64,000 nucleotides of DNA from Pseudomonas mediterranea CFBP 5447 (GTDB lineage: Bacteria; Pseudomonadota; Gammaproteobacteria; Pseudomonadales; Pseudomonadaceae). The notes under the pieces were generated by a model that did not search any database, was not told the DNA's origin, and worked only from the letters and a program-made list of their open reading frames with translations. Shown in pieces: positions 61,204-64,000 of the stretch. Position 1 is the first letter of the stretch; each line of letters opens with the position of its first letter. The translations under genes and the position numbers were made by a program. The DNA lies in contig NZ_KN322985.1 of the NCBI RefSeq assembly GCF_000774145.1, positions 836,710 through 900,709 on the forward strand, written 5' to 3'.

Positions 61204-61271
61204 CCATCGAGAGCAGGCTCGCTCCCACAGGGTTCTACGCAGTCCTGTGGGAGCGAGCCTGCTCTCGATGG
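61204..61271. repeat. REP pair with compensatory base changes
   Basis: The usual GCGAGCAGG core reads GAGAGCAGG here, and the opposite arm has CCTGCTCTC, so the stem stays paired. It lies upstream of leuA. Confidence 0.9.
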
Positions 61272-61447
61272 CAGCAGCTGCATCTCCCGCCCATCATGAA
61301 TTGCCAGGCTCTAAACATCGACGCAATAAAAATACAAACTATTCGGTCATGCGCGATTAAATCTCGCAAACCCACCAAAAAGCAGAACTTCTCTCAATTT
61401 TTTCCGACTGCTTGCGATCCTCCCCCCACCCGGTTAGGGTTGAGGGC

Positions 61448-61525
61448 ATGAAAACCTCTCACACCCTCATCCAGCTTCGCCAGCACCGCAGCCTGTGCCT
61501 CGTCAGCGCACGACTGCCGGGCTGA
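61448..61525 (+). CDS. Possible 25-aa leader peptide before leuA
   Basis: ATG 61448 has TAGGG eight bases upstream and opens 25 codons ending CLVSARLPG. Five are leucine codons (CTC, CTT, CTG, CTC, CTG). A 12-base palindrome GGCTCTAGAGCC lies at about 61543-61554 and a T-run near 61575. The layout resembles a leucine attenuator upstream of leuA, but the terminator hairpin is weak. Confidence 0.4.
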   Translation: MKTSHTLIQLRQHRSLCLVSARLPG

Positions 61526-61616
61526 ATCGCAGCACCCCGTCCAGGCTCTAGAGCCACCCCGTTCGAACCACCGGCAGGCCGCCTTTTTCCGGCCACGACA
61601 ATAAAGGATTCCGCCC

Positions 61617-63296
61617 ATGAGCATGCTCAAAGACCCGTCTTCCAAATACCGCGCCTTCCCGACCATCAACCTGCCGGATCGCACCTGGCCGTCGAAGACC
61701 ATCACCGCCGCGCCGATCTGGTGCAGCTCCGACCTGCGCGACGGCAACCAGTCGCTGATCGAGCCGATGGACGCGGTCAAGAAACTGCGCTTCTGGAAAA
61801 CCCTGGTCGCCGTGGGCGTCAAGGAAATCGAAGCGTCGTTCCCGGCGGCCTCGCAAACCGACTTCGACTTCGTGCGCACCCTCATCGAAGAAGGCCACAT
61901 CCCGGACGACACCACCATCCAGGTGCTGACCCAGGCCCGTGAAGACCTGATCGCCCGCACGTTCGAGTCCCTGCGTGGCGCGAAGAAAGCCATCGTCCAC
62001 CTCTACAATGCCACCTGCCCGTCGTTCCGCCGCATCGTGTTCAACCAGGACAAGGAAGGCGTGAAGGAAATCGCGGTGAACGCGGCCAAGCTGTTCGTCA
62101 AGTACGCTGCCCAGCAGCCGGAAACCCAGTGGCAGTTCGAGTACTCGCCAGAGACGTTCAGCGCCACTGAGCTGGAGTTCGCCAAGGAAGTCTGCGACGC
62201 AGTGATCGAAGTCTGGAACCCGACCCCTGAGCACAAGGTGATTCTCAACCTGCCCGCCACCGTGGAAGTCGCCACCCCGAACGTCTACGCCGACCAGATC
62301 GAGTGGTTCCACCGCAACATCACCCGTCGTGACAGCGTGCTCATCAGCCTGCACACCCACAACGACCGTGGCACCGGCGTGGCCGCTACCGAGCTGGGCC
62401 TGATGGCCGGCGCCGACCGTGTCGAAGGCTGCCTGTTCGGCAACGGCGAGCGCACCGGCAACGTCGACCTGGTAACCGTGGCCCTGAACCTCTACACCCA
62501 GGGCATCGACCCAGAGCTGGATTTCTCCGACATCGATGGCGTGCGCAAAGTGGTCGAAGAGTGCAACCAGATTCCGGTGCACCCACGTCACCCTTACGTC
62601 GGTGACCTGGTTCACACCGCGTTTTCCGGCTCGCACCAGGACGCCATCCGCAAGGGCTTTGCCCAGCAGAAACCAGACACGCTGTGGGAAGTGCCGTACC
62701 TGCCGATCGACCCGGCCGACATTGGCCGCAGCTACGAGGCAGTGATCCGCGTCAACAGCCAGTCGGGCAAGGGCGGCATCGCCTACCTGCTGGAGCAGGA
62801 ATACGGCATCAGCCTGCCACGCCGCATGCAGATCGAGTTCAGCCAGGTGGTACAGCGCGAGACCGACCGCCTCGGCCTCGAAATGACCGCCCAGCAGATC
62901 CACGGCCTGCTGCAACGCGAATACCTGCAAGCCAACACCCCGTACGCGCTGGTCAGCCATCGCCTGCAGGAAGAGAACGGCAACAGCGCGGTGGAAGTGG
63001 AAGTTGCCAGCAAGGGCCAGGGCGAAACCAACCTGCACTGGCGCGGCAAGGGCAACGGCGCGCTGGAGGCGCTGGTGGCCGGCCTGCCAATTCCGGTGGA
63101 GATCATGGACTACAACGAACACGCCATCGGTGCCGGCACCAATGCCAAGGCAGCGGCGTACATCGAACTGCGGGTCAACGGTGAACGTGCGGTACACGGC
63201 GTGGGCATCGATGAAAACATCACCACCGCCAGCTTCAAGGCCCTGTTCAGCGCGCTGAACCGCTCGCTGAGCCAGCCTGAGGCCAAGGCGGCCTGA
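61617..63296 (+). CDS. leuA: 2-Isopropylmalate synthase
   Basis: LeuA joins acetyl-CoA and ketoisovalerate in the first leucine step. The 559-aa enzyme belongs to the longer LeuA type: TIM barrel with SSDLRDGNQSLIEPMD, metal site LHTHNDRGTGVAATEL, NGERTGNVDLVTVALNLY, and a C-terminal regulatory domain (HWRGKGNGALEALVAGLP) that gives leucine feedback. AAGGA precedes ATG 61617. A leader peptide candidate lies upstream and a strong terminator downstream. Confidence 0.97.
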   Translation: MSMLKDPSSKYRAFPTINLPDRTWPSKTITAAPIWCSSDLRDGNQSLIEPMDAVKKLRFWKTLVAVGVKEIEASFPAASQTDFDFVRTLIEEGHIPDDTTIQVLTQAREDLIARTFESLRGAKKAIVHLYNATCPSFRRIVFNQDKEGVKEIAVNAAKLFVKYAAQQPETQWQFEYSPETFSATELEFAKEVCDAVIEVWNPTPEHKVILNLPATVEVATPNVYADQIEWFHRNITRRDSVLISLHTHNDRGTGVAATELGLMAGADRVEGCLFGNGERTGNVDLVTVALNLYTQGIDPELDFSDIDGVRKVVEECNQIPVHPRHPYVGDLVHTAFSGSHQDAIRKGFAQQKPDTLWEVPYLPIDPADIGRSYEAVIRVNSQSGKGGIAYLLEQEYGISLPRRMQIEFSQVVQRETDRLGLEMTAQQIHGLLQREYLQANTPYALVSHRLQEENGNSAVEVEVASKGQGETNLHWRGKGNGALEALVAGLPIPVEIMDYNEHAIGAGTNAKAAAYIELRVNGERAVHGVGIDENITTASFKALFSALNRSLSQPEAKAA

Positions 63297-63312
63297 TTCG
63301 CGGCTGAAATGC

Positions 63313-63347
63313 AAAAGGCCCCGGGGTGTGAACCCTGGGGCCTTTTT
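63313..63347 (+). terminator. Terminator after leuA
   Basis: AGGCCCCGGGGT pairs with ACCCTGGGGCCT (one mismatch) over GTGA, and TTTTTG follows. It is 16 bases after leuA. Confidence 0.9.
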
Positions 63348-63381
63348 GTTTGGCGGTGGTCTTGTGCCGACTGTCATGGCC

Positions 63382-63449
63382 CCATCGCGAGCAGGCTCGC
63401 TCCCACAGGTTCCATGCTGCTCTTGTGGGAGCGAGCCTGCTCGCGATGG
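63382..63449. repeat. REP pair (inverted)
   Basis: CCATCGCGAGCAGGCTCGCT faces its complement ending at 63449. It lies between leuA and the coiled-coil gene. Confidence 0.9.
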
Positions 63450-63472
63450 CAGTCTGTCAGGCGACAGCAATC

Positions 63473-63889
63473 TCAGGCATGGGTATCGACAGAACCGGCC
63501 ATGGCCTGCAACAACGCTGCCCGCAAGGTCTGCAAGGCGGCCTGGGTGCCCATGATCTGGGTCTGGATGGCCATGGCCTGCTGGAGCTTCTGCTCTTCGT
63601 TGGCCTGGCTTTTCTCCACGCGGGCCAGTTCGGCCTGCTGTTGAGCCAACAGCTTTTCAGCCTGCTCGATCTGCTTCTTCAGTTGCTCGATGACATCCAC
63701 ACCACTGCTGGCAGGCGCACCGGCGACGTTGGCGCCGCTGGTATCGACCTTCAGTGACTTTTCCTTCCCGTCGCCGGCATCAGTCGATGCCGCCGCAGCG
63801 GCCGCCGTTTCTTCGGCCGCCCCGTCGATCCGGACCTTTGGGGCCGAGAGTGGGTAAGGATTTACGGTAGTTGCGCTGATCGTGGTCAT
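63473..63889 (-). CDS. Coiled-coil protein of unknown function
   Basis: This 138-aa protein has an alanine- and threonine-rich N-terminal half and a coiled coil in the second half (VIEQLKKQIEQAEKLLAQQQ, then AELARVEKSQANEEQKLQQA). No signal peptide is seen. AGGAGTCCCA precedes ATG 63889. It lies 68 bases downstream of a gene that enters from the right window edge and may form a unit with it. Function is unknown. Confidence 0.7.
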   Translation of the reverse strand: MTTISATTVNPYPLSAPKVRIDGAAEETAAAAAASTDAGDGKEKSLKVDTSGANVAGAPASSGVDVIEQLKKQIEQAEKLLAQQQAELARVEKSQANEEQKLQQAMAIQTQIMGTQAALQTLRAALLQAMAGSVDTHA

Positions 63890-63957
63890 TGGGACTCCTC
63901 CTTGGCTGCCCCGTTATCGGCACGCAACAGCGCTTCTTAAGAGCTGAATCGTTTCAA

Positions 63958-64000
63958 TCAGATGAATTCGAAACGGTCGGCATCCAGGTTCGCCGGAAAG
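63958..64000 (-). CDS. C-terminal end of a gene entering from the right (partial)
   Basis: Only 13 codons and a TGA stop are inside the window (ending NLDADRFEFI). The frame is open to the edge, but the product cannot be named. Confidence 0.4.
   Translation of the reverse strand, partial: FPANLDADRFEFI

Noticed and set aside
61548..63470. Open frame of 640 codons on the minus strand opposite leuA
   Set aside because: It is antisense to a clear leuA and has a shadow-like composition with no recognisable domain.

Overview
The window is chromosomal DNA of a Pseudomonas, most likely of the P. fluorescens group. The reasons are the high-GC coding sequence, protein sequences typical of the genus, and about a dozen REP-type palindromes with the core GTGGGAGCGAGCCTGCTCGC. 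From established knowledge, the core genes follow the order of the P. aeruginosa PAO1 segment that runs from recJ to leuA (about PA3725 to PA3792). No rRNA, tRNA, CRISPR array, phage or insertion-sequence transposase was recognised.

Layout. 1-2.9 kb: end of a putrescine/polyamine-type ABC importer (two permeases) plus aminobutyraldehyde dehydrogenase patD. 2.9-3.6 kb: a VapC-like PIN toxin with an AbrB-type antitoxin. 3.7-11.6 kb: glucan gene opgD, an old-yellow-enzyme reductase, recJ, yaeQ, a class III CoA-transferase and a DUF3509 protein. 11.8-13.2 kb: a BvgS-like sensor that has lost its kinase. 13.3-18.2 kb: xerD-dsbC-hom-thrC. 18.3-21.8 kb: rpsP-rimM-trmD-rplS, with ffh upstream. 22-28.8 kb: ypjD, a CorC-like protein, an MFS/MHS transporter, a second Lon-type protease (AsrA) and a chagasin-like inhibitor lipoprotein. 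28.9-29.8 kb: an omptin outer-membrane protease, unexpected in this genus. 30.1-33.8 kb: cmoAB, tadA and a multicopper oxidase.

From 33.8 to 53.9 kb lies an accessory block between the multicopper oxidase/tadA pair and guaBA, which are neighbours in PAO1. In order it contains: (i) a co-oriented three-gene set, with a HicA-like small protein, an HTH protein and a 905-aa SF1 helicase-nuclease fusion, the best candidate for an undescribed defence system; (ii) a DUF6632 membrane protein and a delta-60 repeat protein; (iii) a self-contained trehalose PTS locus (treB, treC, LamB-type porin, EIIA-HPr-EI fusion, cysteine-less EIIB-like protein, GntR-type treR) with two operators around the treB promoter; (iv) a TetR/oxidoreductase/methyltransferase cassette; (v) a 165-bp palindromic element; (vi) a divergent NmrA/LysR pair.

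From 53.9 kb to the end the core resumes: guaA, guaB, a zinc-ribbon protein, a TauE/SafE permease, xseA, an M23 peptidase, leuA with a possible leader peptide, and a coiled-coil protein. In the trehalose locus the porin would admit the disaccharide. TreB would import and phosphorylate it with phosphate passed through the fusion protein, TreC would split the product, and TreR would sense it. REP pairs and a second repeat family lie repeatedly inside operons (yaeQ-recJ, xerD-dsbC, hom-thrC, guaB-guaA), where their hairpins may tune mRNA stability.
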